From assembly GCA_001829785.1 (NCBI GenBank), contig MICF01000010.1, positions 62,001 through 126,000 of the forward strand: 64,000 bases of DNA, written 5' to 3'. The position numbers were made by a program, and so were the translations under genes. This DNA comes from Sulfurimonas sp. RIFOXYD12_FULL_33_39. GTDB lineage: Bacteria > Campylobacterota > Campylobacteria > Campylobacterales > Sulfurimonadaceae. The notes below the pieces were generated by a model, which had not been told where the DNA came from, made no database searches, and saw only the letters and a list, made by a program, of their open reading frames with translations. Shown one piece after another: positions 55,046-62,534 of the stretch (its first letter is position 1; each line of letters opens with the position of its first letter).

Positions 55046-56964
55046 TCCCAATTCTCCGCATCAAAATCAATTTCGCCGCTATTAGTTTTAAAGTCAAAAA
55101 AGCCCGGAAGTGCACCGAAGAGGTTATGTTCTTCAATAAACTTAAGTTCTTGCTCCGGGTCACCCTGAATTTTCTGCCATTTGCCGTTAAGCTCCACTCT
55201 CTCGTTTAAGCTAAAAAGCTTCATTTTATTATCGAGTATCTGTTTATCTAAAATATACTTTTTAAATAAAAGCTCTAAATCAACCTCTTCAAGTTTGTTC
55301 TCTTTTTTGAATTTCGCCAGATCATCATCGCTGGGCTTTTTATTTTCAGCGGTCTTTTGGAACTTTTTCCACAACTTGTATTCTTCAATTTTAGAGAGCT
55401 TCTTTTGAGTCTCGAAAATCTCCTCAAAACTTGAAACTTCACGAACGGTAAAGTCTTTATATTTGAGTTTATAAAACTCATCTATATTTGTAGCTACGAT
55501 ATCCTCTGCTATTTGTTTGAGTGGAATTTGCGGTGTATATCCTCTATAAATTGTTGTAAGCAACGGAAAGAAAGAGATGTGAGAATAACTCTCTCCCAAA
55601 CCGTGCATCATATCGTTAGAAAATAGTGTCATGCTCTTTTGTTGCTTAGAGTATGATCTGTTTTTATTTTTTTTGTGGTCTACACTTAGGTTTTCTTCCT
55701 CATACCAATATTCGGTTTTACCAAGTTTGTCACTTAAACTATCTACAACATCTTTACCACTACCGCCAAAATACATAAGAAGATAGTTAGATGAGAGAAT
55801 GGTGTCTTTTAATTCTTGCTTTTCTGGTAATTTCTGCAAACCAGATATAGGGCAACATCCATAACTTCTAAGTCTTAAGTGAATTCTATCTACTGTGTCT
55901 TTATCAAGGTAATTTAAGAACCCCAAATACTCATCTAACAAATAGAATGTGTAGTCTCCTTTTTTGGCTGCATAAGAGTCTAAACTAGCGTGAACCATAG
56001 TGAACGCCGCTATAAACCCTGTAAAGATAGGTGTTAGAGCTGGTTTATAAGCTTCTATGTTTGATAGATAGAGCTTTGCTTGAGAATCTCTTTTAAAGAA
56101 ATCTTCTATAACAAAAGTTTTTCTTTTCCCTTTGATAATAAAGTATGCGGACAACTCAAATATTTCTAAAATTTGATCCATTGTTTTTGAGACGTCGCCG
56201 TCACTCTTGCTCTCGCCGCTACTCATAGAAGCAATTAGGTCTTTGATCGCAGTTAAGAATAACATCCATTTTTTCTCTGTGGACTCATCTTTATAGATAG
56301 ACACTATAGCTTTTGTGGTATCTGTAAACCTCTTTTGAGCAGCTTGTGAAAAGTAGTCCTTTTTCTCGCCTAGCATTGAAGAAAGGAGGTTAGTGAAGAA
56401 CGCCTGCTGAATGTGTGGTGATTCGCTCATAAAATCCCAAATATGAGATCTCTCATCAAGCCCGCCGTTGTAGATTATATCTCTGTTTTTTTTATAAAAA
56501 AACTTGATAAAATCTTGTTTAATGTCATGTATTAAAGCTCTCATATACCAATTTTGGGTGATAAGAGAATAATACATTTCAGATTTACCTGTCCCGGTTG
56601 CTCCGAAGATACATACCCCCTGCGTGAGCTTGTTTGCGTCAAGCGATATAACCGTCTCTTTCTCTATTTTATTTTTAACTCCCTCCGGTATTTTCGATTT
56701 TTCAACGAAATGATCAAAAAACCTAAAATTATCAAGGTAAACCGTATTTGTATTTTTATCGTGTTTAAATTTAATTTTTAAATCTCTATAATCAATCCAT
56801 TTGTAACCCTGTATAATATTTTTAGGATTTGGAGCTGAACCAAATGTACCTCTCGGAGCTAAGAGAGGTCTGCGATAAAATAAAAACCCTTGTTCCATGC
56901 GTTTTCGGTCGAAATACCAAATAGTAAAAAATAATGCCGCAGCAAATAAAATTAAATCCATCAT
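55042..56964 (-). CDS. conjugative coupling ATPase (TraD/TrwB/VirD4 type)
   Basis: A 640-residue type IV coupling protein that brings relaxase-DNA to the secretion channel. A short N-terminal membrane helix (residues 2-18) is followed by the P-loop GATGTGKS at 121-128 and a Walker B region FYLLDEYLGFL. The single helix and the helical insertion after the P-loop fit the TraD branch; the C-terminal 130 residues are highly charged. The gene overlaps the 97-residue gene (ATGA) and the TOPRIM gene (ATGA), placing all three in one translationally coupled run. Confidence 0.87.
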   Translation of the reverse strand: MMDLILFAAALFFTIWYFDRKRMEQGFLFYRRPLLAPRGTFGSAPNPKNIIQGYKWIDYRDLKIKFKHDKNTNTVYLDNFRFFDHFVEKSKIPEGVKNKIEKETVISLDANKLTQGVCIFGATGTGKSEMYYSLITQNWYMRALIHDIKQDFIKFFYKKNRDIIYNGGLDERSHIWDFMSESPHIQQAFFTNLLSSMLGEKKDYFSQAAQKRFTDTTKAIVSIYKDESTEKKWMLFLTAIKDLIASMSSGESKSDGDVSKTMDQILEIFELSAYFIIKGKRKTFVIEDFFKRDSQAKLYLSNIEAYKPALTPIFTGFIAAFTMVHASLDSYAAKKGDYTFYLLDEYLGFLNYLDKDTVDRIHLRLRSYGCCPISGLQKLPEKQELKDTILSSNYLLMYFGGSGKDVVDSLSDKLGKTEYWYEEENLSVDHKKNKNRSYSKQQKSMTLFSNDMMHGLGESYSHISFFPLLTTIYRGYTPQIPLKQIAEDIVATNIDEFYKLKYKDFTVREVSSFEEIFETQKKLSKIEEYKLWKKFQKTAENKKPSDDDLAKFKKENKLEEVDLELLFKKYILDKQILDNKMKLFSLNERVELNGKWQKIQGDPEQELKFIEEHNLFGALPGFFDFKTNSGEIDFDAENWE

Positions 56965-57254
56965 CGCCCTATCTCCATTTCATCCACTTTTAATAGCTCT
57001 GAAAATTTAGTTAAGAGCTTTAAAACCTGTAGAGGCATAGCGATTGTCGCCATACCTCCACTTACATCTAAAATTTGAATATCTCCAAAAAGCTTTTCCA
57101 TGGTCTCGTCAAGGGCAAACTCTTGAGCCTCATCTTTGATTTGGTCTTTTGGTTCATGTTTTATATTTTTGAGAGAGAGCGTTTTATCACTCTCTGCCTC
57201 TAAACTACTCTCACCGTTGCCAAATTGCATATAAAATTTTTTTACACCGCTCAT
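56961..57254 (-). CDS. element protein of unknown function, 97 residues
   Basis: An acidic helical protein starting MSGVKKFYMQFGNGESS; a hydrophobic helix at about 68-90 (GMATIAMPLQVLKLLTKFSELL) is amphipathic rather than membrane-spanning. Its ribosome site and ATGA start lie within the repeated tail of the upstream 575-residue gene, and its stop overlaps the coupling protein start. Possible accessory to the coupling protein by position only. Confidence 0.55.
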   Translation of the reverse strand: MSGVKKFYMQFGNGESSLEAESDKTLSLKNIKHEPKDQIKDEAQEFALDETMEKLFGDIQILDVSGGMATIAMPLQVLKLLTKFSELLKVDEMEIGR

Positions 57255-58975
57255 CTCTCATATCCTCCTACTTTTTCTTGTTTTTGCTCTTTGCTTTTGT
57301 CAAGCCCTTGCCCCGCTCTTTGTAAATCTTCTGGAGTAATAACATTTGCCTTATTTTCGGTGTGGATTGCAGCTGATAATGAGACTATTTTTTGCGTGTA
57401 CTCTTGGAGTGCAACGGGGTCGATTTTGCCGTCCTGCATAACCATCTTTTGGAAACTCTCTGGCGATGAGATAGATTCCAGACGCTCCTTGAGTTCATTT
57501 TTAGGTGCAATTTCACGGGTTATCTCTTTGCCTTTATTTAGCTCTGAAATCTCGCCTACGGTCTTGTCAAAACCCTTATATAAACTCTCTTTTGCAAGAG
57601 TATCAGCAAATTTAAAAATACCTGGTTCTGGGCTTAGCATGACACCTACCTTGACAAGCTCTTCTGCGTTTCTCAAACTAGCGGAAACGAATTTATCAAT
57701 GGTGGCTGTATCGACTATTGAATTGCTTTTTGCGTTAGCTGCCCACTTATTCAAGGCATCCTCTGAAACTCCGTTAAACTTAACCGCACTGATATTCATA
57801 AAATCTCTTGTAGGCTCTGCGGTTTTTCTATTTTTAACTTGAGCATCTTTCCAAAGATTTTCGATTTCTTTTTTAGTTTGAGAGTTGAAAAAATCAACAC
57901 TTGGGGTTCTGTCAATAACGGTCTCCATGAGTGGTTGAGCTGCTTGAACAAGCTCGGTAATATTTTGCAATTCCTCCGCACGCTGTTGGATAGGCTCGGC
58001 TCGAAATAAATACTTTTCTTCGGTTTTTATTTTTGAAGCCTCATCCATTTTTTGATACTCTTGATTTTTGAGAAGCAGCTCATAACGATTATCAAGGTTA
58101 TATTCAACTCTCATCAAAACATCATAATCTTGCAAAGTTTCATTTTTTTGATGATGAACTGCTAGCTTTTTTTGGAGATCATCGATTTTAGACTGAAGTT
58201 CACTGTTTTTATCAATTTGAAAATGCATGATTGCAGTTTTGCGGGACTGATTCTCTATATTGTAGAGAGCTATTTTGGAGTCCTTGAGCGGGTACCCTTT
58301 TTCTACCGCTTCTTTTAAAAACTCATTTAAAAGAACTTTATCTTGGGTGGTTTCAAAATGAACCTGTCTTTTATTCATCCCGTTTTTAGTGTGGAACTGC
58401 TCGGCAAGTGCCATTAACTTACCATCTACATGTTGTTTAACATCTTGCTCACTTAGTGGCGGAGCACGATTGACGAAATTAAGCTGGTACTCGCTTAAAT
58501 GTTTATCCAATGCTTTATTAGCAATTTTGCCGTTTATCTTATCGAAAAATTTATCAATTTTTTTAGCCATGTTTTGGAAGATAGCGTTAGTTCGATTGAC
58601 TGTACGGACTAAAACGCCTCTTAAACCGTTTGGACGGTTGATTGCTTCGATAAAGCGGTCTTTGTCTTGCTCTGGTATAAGTGAACTCCTCGCAAATCTT
58701 GAGAGGATTTTTTTATCATTTTTAGCGATCGCAAGATTTAGCTGAGAACTCATCATCTGAGAAACTGATTTCGTGAAATTCTCATTTGAAACAAGATTGT
58801 TACCGTTAACTATCTTGGATGGTTGATCCTTTATCTGGCGTATAGCCTCCAAATCTAACTGTAATTGGATGCGCTTGTCCATGAATTTAGCTTGCTGGAT
58901 CTGATTATTTTTAATCCAAAGTGTAATAGGCTCTTGGCTAATAAGTATGGTATATTTTTTTGCTATGAAGTCCAT
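57251..58975 (-). CDS. large helical element protein with secretion-like C-terminal tail
   Basis: A 574-575 residue protein, starting MDFIAKKYTILISQEPIT, mostly helical with coiled coils (about 265-300, 340-365) and no membrane segment. No family recognised. The last 28 residues (from TPEDLQRAGQGLD to GGYER) repeat those of the TOPRIM protein. Encoded between the relaxase and the coupling protein, it may be a protein sent to the recipient or a partner of the relaxase. The middle region with QVHFETTQDKVLLNEFL vaguely recalls MobA-like or large relaxase-associated proteins, but this is weak. Confidence 0.6.
   Translation of the reverse strand: MDFIAKKYTILISQEPITLWIKNNQIQQAKFMDKRIQLQLDLEAIRQIKDQPSKIVNGNNLVSNENFTKSVSQMMSSQLNLAIAKNDKKILSRFARSSLIPEQDKDRFIEAINRPNGLRGVLVRTVNRTNAIFQNMAKKIDKFFDKINGKIANKALDKHLSEYQLNFVNRAPPLSEQDVKQHVDGKLMALAEQFHTKNGMNKRQVHFETTQDKVLLNEFLKEAVEKGYPLKDSKIALYNIENQSRKTAIMHFQIDKNSELQSKIDDLQKKLAVHHQKNETLQDYDVLMRVEYNLDNRYELLLKNQEYQKMDEASKIKTEEKYLFRAEPIQQRAEELQNITELVQAAQPLMETVIDRTPSVDFFNSQTKKEIENLWKDAQVKNRKTAEPTRDFMNISAVKFNGVSEDALNKWAANAKSNSIVDTATIDKFVSASLRNAEELVKVGVMLSPEPGIFKFADTLAKESLYKGFDKTVGEISELNKGKEITREIAPKNELKERLESISSPESFQKMVMQDGKIDPVALQEYTQKIVSLSAAIHTENKANVITPEDLQRAGQGLDKSKEQKQEKVGGYER
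57252..57332 (-). repeat. shared C-terminal tail plus coupling signal, copy 2
   Basis: Second copy of the 81-85 base unit at 53841-53925, with the AGGAGG and ATGA start for the 97-residue gene. It differs by small in-frame gaps and substitutions that keep the protein tail pattern. Confidence 0.8.
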
Positions 58976-58977
58976 CT

Positions 58978-59241
58978 CTAAATCCTTTTATATTTTTTTT
59001 GGTTGATTGAGTTTTTTGCACGAAAGGCCATGACACTTAAGGGTGAATATAAAAGCCTCCCATCCTCTCTGTGGTATTTAGGTCCCTTTCCTGCCAGCCT
59101 CATTTGATGTAAACGCGCTACGCTCACACATAAATGATGAGCCGCTTGAGCAACCGTAAGCCCCTTCGCTTCTTCAAAGCCTGCTAAAGATACAAGCTCT
59201 CTTATTTCATCTTTTATAGTATTTTGTTTTTTTTCACTCAT
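58978..59241 (-). CDS. excisionase/AlpA-like helix-turn-helix protein
   Basis: ATG at 59241 (MSEKKQNTIKDE) with AAGGATTATAA upstream is preferred to the ATG seven codons earlier that overlaps the previous gene; 87 residues. The segment LTVAQAAHHLCVSVARLHQM followed by GPKYHREDGRLLYSPLSVMAF is a winged-HTH of the MerR/excisionase type, with the W/R-rich wing. It may bind the attachment site or regulate transfer. It precedes the 575-residue gene by two bases. Confidence 0.7.
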   Translation of the reverse strand: MSEKKQNTIKDEIRELVSLAGFEEAKGLTVAQAAHHLCVSVARLHQMRLAGKGPKYHREDGRLLYSPLSVMAFRAKNSINQKKYKRI

Positions 59242-59242
59242 T

Positions 59243-59488
59243 TTATAATCCTTTCTTTTCAAGTTTGCTCAAATCGCTCAAACCCATATTGAATATCACA
59301 CCTTTTGCTCTTAGTTTGCAAATTTGGGTTTCGATAACCTTTTTTTCATCTGCCGTTAAAGACTCATATAGGTCCATGACGATATCGCCTAATTTTTGAG
59401 TTTGCGCGGATTTGGGGATGAGTGGCAAAAAATTGCCTCCCGCTGGGTCCATGATAATAAAATTTAATTTTTGATTTTTCGTAAACAT
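59243..59488 (-). CDS. element protein of unknown function, 81 residues
   Basis: Soluble, helical C-terminal half (LYESLTADEKKVIETQICKL) and a short N-terminal strand segment. AAAAGGATTAAAA precedes the ATG. The stop is one base before the HTH gene start, so they are read together. No family recognised. Confidence 0.55.
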   Translation of the reverse strand: MFTKNQKLNFIIMDPAGGNFLPLIPKSAQTQKLGDIVMDLYESLTADEKKVIETQICKLRAKGVIFNMGLSDLSKLEKKGL

Positions 59489-59500
59489 TTTTAATCCTTT

Positions 59501-59731
59501 TTATTTTTTAGGTAGTAATTGAATAACCGGCTCTATCTCAGTTAAAAACTCTGTCGCTGCTTGCATTGCCGCCTCGCGCTCTTGCTCTTCAAATCTTGCA
59601 ATTGACTCTATTAAAATCAAAGCTTTGTTTTTGAGGTCGATTACATAGTGTTTATCGATCCACGAAACGCGGTTATGGTCAAGTTCTTGCGCTGCTGAAC
59701 TTAACTCATTAATCAACTCTGTCTGGTTCAT
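59501..59731 (-). CDS. element protein of unknown function, 76 residues
   Basis: A helical acidic protein (MNQTELINELSSAAQELDHN) with a coiled-coil-like end (FEEQEREAAMQAATEFLTEI). The start overlaps the relaxase stop (ATGA) with AAAGGAGAA upstream, the same arrangement as after the TOPRIM and 575-residue genes. Function unknown. Confidence 0.55.
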   Translation of the reverse strand: MNQTELINELSSAAQELDHNRVSWIDKHYVIDLKNKALILIESIARFEEQEREAAMQAATEFLTEIEPVIQLLPKK

Positions 59732-60032
59732 CTTTCAATTTCTCCTTTTTGGGTTTTCTCGGCTCGCTCTTTTGCGATTGCTTCATTACCTCGTCGGTTG
59801 TACTCTGCCATTTGTTCAGCTGTAAAGCTTGGATAATTAATTCCTGCTGATTTAGCATTAACATCATCATATCTTTCAAGCTCACCTCGTCCGACTCCTC
59901 GTTCTGCGGTTGTGGTAGTAAGGTCTCCAACATAGTTATTATGAGACTGTTTTGCTCGCTCAAGCTCACCTGTGATTGAACTAAAGCTTGCAATAAATCT
60001 ATCTCGCTCACTTGGGGTTCTTGTTTTTCCAT
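59709..60032 (-). CDS. possible overlapping gene inside the relaxase 3' end
   Basis: A 107-residue frame in another phase of the same strand, covering the last 305 bases of the relaxase gene. It starts MEKQEPQVSEIDLLQALVQS, has GAGG nine bases before the ATG, and contains no Gly, Cys, Phe, Tyr or His; it is a charged helical sequence with heptad-like leucine spacing, unlike a random shadow frame. It ends 23 bases into the next gene. Both frames may be used; coding in this one is not proven. Confidence 0.45.
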   Translation of the reverse strand: MEKQEPQVSEIDLLQALVQSQVSLSEQNSLIITMLETLLPQPQNEESDEVSLKDMMMLMLNQQELIIQALQLNKWQSTTDEVMKQSQKSEPRKPKKEKLKDEPDRVD

Positions 60033-61287
60033 TTTCTAATACCTCTTCGATGTGGTGTTTATCTATATGTTTGAGACTTGAAAATAACTTCTCTGTGTCT
60101 AACTTAGTGGATTGTAAGGCATTAATAAGTACCTCGTGCATGGTTTGTAACTGCTTTCGCTCTTTTACCTCCTCATTTTTGATTTGATTGTAAAGTGTTG
60201 AAATAGATATAGGAGTATCTATTTTGGCGGCAACTTGAGTTGCGACATTTAAAGTGGTACGGTGTTTTTTATTTGAGATTTCACTTTTTACGATTGATAT
60301 AAGCTTTTTAAGCTCATCGGTTTTTAGATCGCTTGGCTCTTGCTGTTGCTGTTGTGGAACTGCTCGGCGTAAAGATGAGAGCAACTTATCGATATTTACA
60401 TGTTTAGATATCAACTCTGCATTTTTTGCCCGAACCTCGTCACGATCAACCTCTTTTTTGCTAACCCTTGTATTAAAAAACGCTCGCAGACTCAACTGAG
60501 ATTTACTCATATTTGGATACTCTTTTTTTAACTCCTCGACTTTTGCTTTTATGGCTATATTGCGACTTGAGAATGATTGAATTAAATCATCACTTACATT
60601 TTTAAGCTCGTAAAAACTCTTTGATTTGTCAACATCTCTTAGCTCAAAACCTGCCTTAACCAGTTCAGCTTTTAAACTCTCTCTATAAAACTGCCCGATA
60701 TTTTTAATAATCGGTGAACCTTTTTTTAAAAGATGAGCAGCATCCAATGCCCTAAACTTGCCATCGGCACACTTAGTAATATTAAATACAACTGAGTGAG
60801 TATGCAGCTGAGGGTCTAAATTGCGGTTAATATCGTGCTGAAATTTAGCGGCGATTAAAGAGAATGTGTTTACGCTCAGTCTCTTGCCGTTTTTTTGAAC
60901 TCTTGCTCTAATTTGCTCTTGCTCTATATTAGACAAGGCAGAATTAACTGCGTTATCGTGAGCCTTTGCCAAAATCTCGGCAAGGACGGTATCACCTTTT
61001 GCAAGGGCTGCTTCATAAGCTATGCTTATACTTTTTGATGGCGAAAATGTAAAATCAAAAGCTGGAACATTGCTTTTTCTGTTGCTTTTACTTGCAGTAA
61101 GCGACTCGCCTGTCGAGGGATTAACTCCCTCCAAAAGTTGAGTAAAGTTCTCGTGAGTGAGGTCGCCTCCTAAACCTAGCTCGGCTTTAAGCTTGCCGAA
61201 AAACTCTCCTCGCTCTTGCGTGTAGTAGTTGTCTTTACTGTAATAGGTAGAAGCTTGCGCCATACCTAATTTACGAACGGTTGTCAT
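59728..61287 (-). CDS. MobF (TrwC-type) relaxase without helicase domain
   Basis: Nicks one strand at oriT and stays bound to the 5' end. Candidate catalytic tyrosines occur as pairs Y15-Y16 and Y21-Y22 (TrwC uses Y18 and Y26). The metal site is H151, H162 and H164 in HDINRNLDPQLHTH, and FDFTFSPSKSIS is at 77-88. A glutamine run (QQQQQ) is near 310. At 519 residues it has the relaxase domain and a helical tail but no RecD-like helicase, which TrwC and TraI carry. The C-terminus (EQMAEYNRRGNEA...GEIER) weakly matches the shared tail. ATGA overlaps join it to genes on both sides. Confidence 0.88.
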   Translation of the reverse strand: MTTVRKLGMAQASTYYSKDNYYTQERGEFFGKLKAELGLGGDLTHENFTQLLEGVNPSTGESLTASKSNRKSNVPAFDFTFSPSKSISIAYEAALAKGDTVLAEILAKAHDNAVNSALSNIEQEQIRARVQKNGKRLSVNTFSLIAAKFQHDINRNLDPQLHTHSVVFNITKCADGKFRALDAAHLLKKGSPIIKNIGQFYRESLKAELVKAGFELRDVDKSKSFYELKNVSDDLIQSFSSRNIAIKAKVEELKKEYPNMSKSQLSLRAFFNTRVSKKEVDRDEVRAKNAELISKHVNIDKLLSSLRRAVPQQQQQEPSDLKTDELKKLISIVKSEISNKKHRTTLNVATQVAAKIDTPISISTLYNQIKNEEVKERKQLQTMHEVLINALQSTKLDTEKLFSSLKHIDKHHIEEVLENGKTRTPSERDRFIASFSSITGELERAKQSHNNYVGDLTTTTAERGVGRGELERYDDVNAKSAGINYPSFTAEQMAEYNRRGNEAIAKERAEKTQKGEIER

Positions 61288-61544
61288 TTTTTATGCTTTT
61301 TTTGATATTTGCGAACCGCTAAAAAAAGTCTAAAAGCTATTATTCGCGTCTTAATGTAAGTCATAAACTTAAAATTGTTTTTAAGCGTGTAACCTAAATC
61401 TTTTTCAAGATTCGTGCCGGATATACCGGCTACAAATACTAAGTCGCCATACTGTTCTTGATGGGCTATGACAATATCTTTGATTAGTTCGTAACTAAAA
61501 TCTGGGTCATCAGCACATACATCAACATAATATAAAACTAACAT
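61284..61544 (-). CDS. element protein of unknown function, 86 residues
   Basis: A compact alpha/beta protein starting MLVLYYVDVCADDPDFSYE with a basic C-terminal helix (RLFLAVRKYQKKHKK). AAGGAG precedes the ATG. It is the first gene of the transfer operon after the repeat region, and its stop overlaps the relaxase start, so it may help the relaxase at oriT; this is by position only. Confidence 0.6.
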   Translation of the reverse strand: MLVLYYVDVCADDPDFSYELIKDIVIAHQEQYGDLVFVAGISGTNLEKDLGYTLKNNFKFMTYIKTRIIAFRLFLAVRKYQKKHKK

Positions 61545-61575
61545 TTTTACTCCTTATTTTTGATTTTTCGCTCTT

Positions 61576-61597
61576 TTACACCCAAATTACACCCAAA
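61576..61597. repeat. tandem 11-bp repeats
   Basis: TTACACCCAAA twice, head to tail. The core TTAC-CC resembles the tandem 12-bp repeats at 48060-48083. Confidence 0.7.
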
Positions 61598-61600
61598 ACC

Positions 61601-61622
61601 GCCACATTTTTTTAAATGTGGC
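61601..61622. repeat. 9-bp inverted repeat
   Basis: GCCACATTT, loop TTTT, AAATGTGGC; perfect stem with no T tract on either side, so more like a protein or single-strand DNA site than a terminator. Confidence 0.7.
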
Positions 61623-61641
61623 ATTGGTACAGCGAATATAA

Positions 61642-61754
61642 GTGAGCTTTCTCTGCTCTTTTGGCGAACCTAAGTGAGCTTTTGTGAGCTTTTCGCGAAC
61701 TTTTGTGAACCTGAGTGAGCTTTTCTGCTCTTTTGTGAGCTTTTGTGCTTTTTT
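61642..61754. repeat. array of 10-11 bp direct repeats
   Basis: About eleven units in phase with the DNA helix, as listed for the whole region. A further reverse-oriented AAAAGCTCAC at 61761-61770 lies inside the parA 3' end. Confidence 0.75.
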
Positions 61755-62530
61755 CACCCCAAAAGCTCACTTGAACAGTTTTGTTCAATCTCGGCGAAAA
61801 CTTGAGCCGCCTCTTGGCTGCGCCAATACAGCATCATCATTTTGTGAAATTTTTCACGGTTGCCATCGGCGGCCTTGTAAAACTCTTCTTCGGCTTCGGC
61901 TTGAGTTGTTTGAATTGATATTTGAGCCAAGTCCAGGATGGTTTGCTCGTCATCCGCTGCGATCTCGAAATGATGAGAGAACGGAATACCTATTGTTCTT
62001 GATTTTGCGAAAATTGGTGAGTATGGTTTTATGCCAATTTTTGGATCTCCAAAAAAGTAGATAAACTCTTTTGTGATTTTTGAGAAATCAGAGTACATGT
62101 TGAGACAAAATATAGTGTTGTCTGGGTCGTCAATCTCGTTATATGTTGCAACTGCGTTGGCTAGGTATTTCTTAATCTTAGTGGTTGGAATTATCCATGT
62201 TTTAGGACGGTTAACCTGCTTGAGTTTCTCGATGATTGGATATGTATCATCACCGCCACCGATATCGACTATGTAGTTCATGTCTGGGTCTCCCATAAGA
62301 TCAAAGAGCATGTCCGCGACTGCCTCATCTTTTTTATCGATTTTTAGGCTTTTGATATTTTCTTGGGAAAGTACCTTAGAGTTTTTAAAGAGTAGAGACT
62401 CGTTGTTATTGTCAAGCTCTATTAACTTAACTTTTTTGCCGGAATTGTGCAATACGCACGCTAGGGCTACGCCTGTGTTTGTCTTGCCGACACCGCCTTT
62501 ATAATTCGTAATAACATAGATCTTATTCAT
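61754..62530 (-). CDS. ParA family partition ATPase
   Basis: A 258-residue deviant-Walker ATPase: KGGVGKT at 11-17, and YIVDIGGGDD in the place of the Walker A' motif. It lacks the N-terminal HTH of type Ia ParA, so is of the Ib/MinD-like small class. CAGGAG precedes the ATG. In an integrated element it can stabilise an excised circular form. It follows a small basic protein gene, perhaps its partner, and ends next to the repeat array. Confidence 0.85.
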   Translation of the reverse strand: MNKIYVITNYKGGVGKTNTGVALACVLHNSGKKVKLIELDNNNESLLFKNSKVLSQENIKSLKIDKKDEAVADMLFDLMGDPDMNYIVDIGGGDDTYPIIEKLKQVNRPKTWIIPTTKIKKYLANAVATYNEIDDPDNTIFCLNMYSDFSKITKEFIYFFGDPKIGIKPYSPIFAKSRTIGIPFSHHFEIAADDEQTILDLAQISIQTTQAEAEEEFYKAADGNREKFHKMMMLYWRSQEAAQVFAEIEQNCSSELLG

Positions 62531-62534
62531 GTGG

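Larger units (their letters stand above)
61545..61753. other. candidate oriT or parS: repeats, inverted repeat and decamer array
   Basis: A 209-base gap between parA and the relaxase operon. It holds two tandem TTACACCCAAA (61576-61586, 61587-61597); an inverted repeat GCCACATTT-TTTT-AAATGTGGC (61601-61622); and an array at 61642-61754 of about eleven 10-11 base units, five of them GTGAGCTTT(T/C) (starting 61642, 61674, 61684, 61715, 61735), two CTGCTCTTTT (61653, 61725), and degenerate GGCGAACCTA, CGCGAACTTT, GTGAACCTGA and GTGCTTTTTT. Repeats spaced by one helix turn, beside a relaxase and a ParA gene, suggest an origin of transfer, a centromere, or both. Confidence 0.65.

Noticed and set aside
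57225..57842. Plus-strand 205-codon frame opposite the 575-residue gene
   Set aside because: Composition is that of a reverse-complement shadow (Ser/Leu/Phe/Cys), with no start signals; the minus-strand gene has coupling signals on both ends.
61642..61754. CRISPR array
   Set aside because: Units are only 10-11 bases, contiguous, without unique spacers of 30 or so bases, and no cas gene is near.
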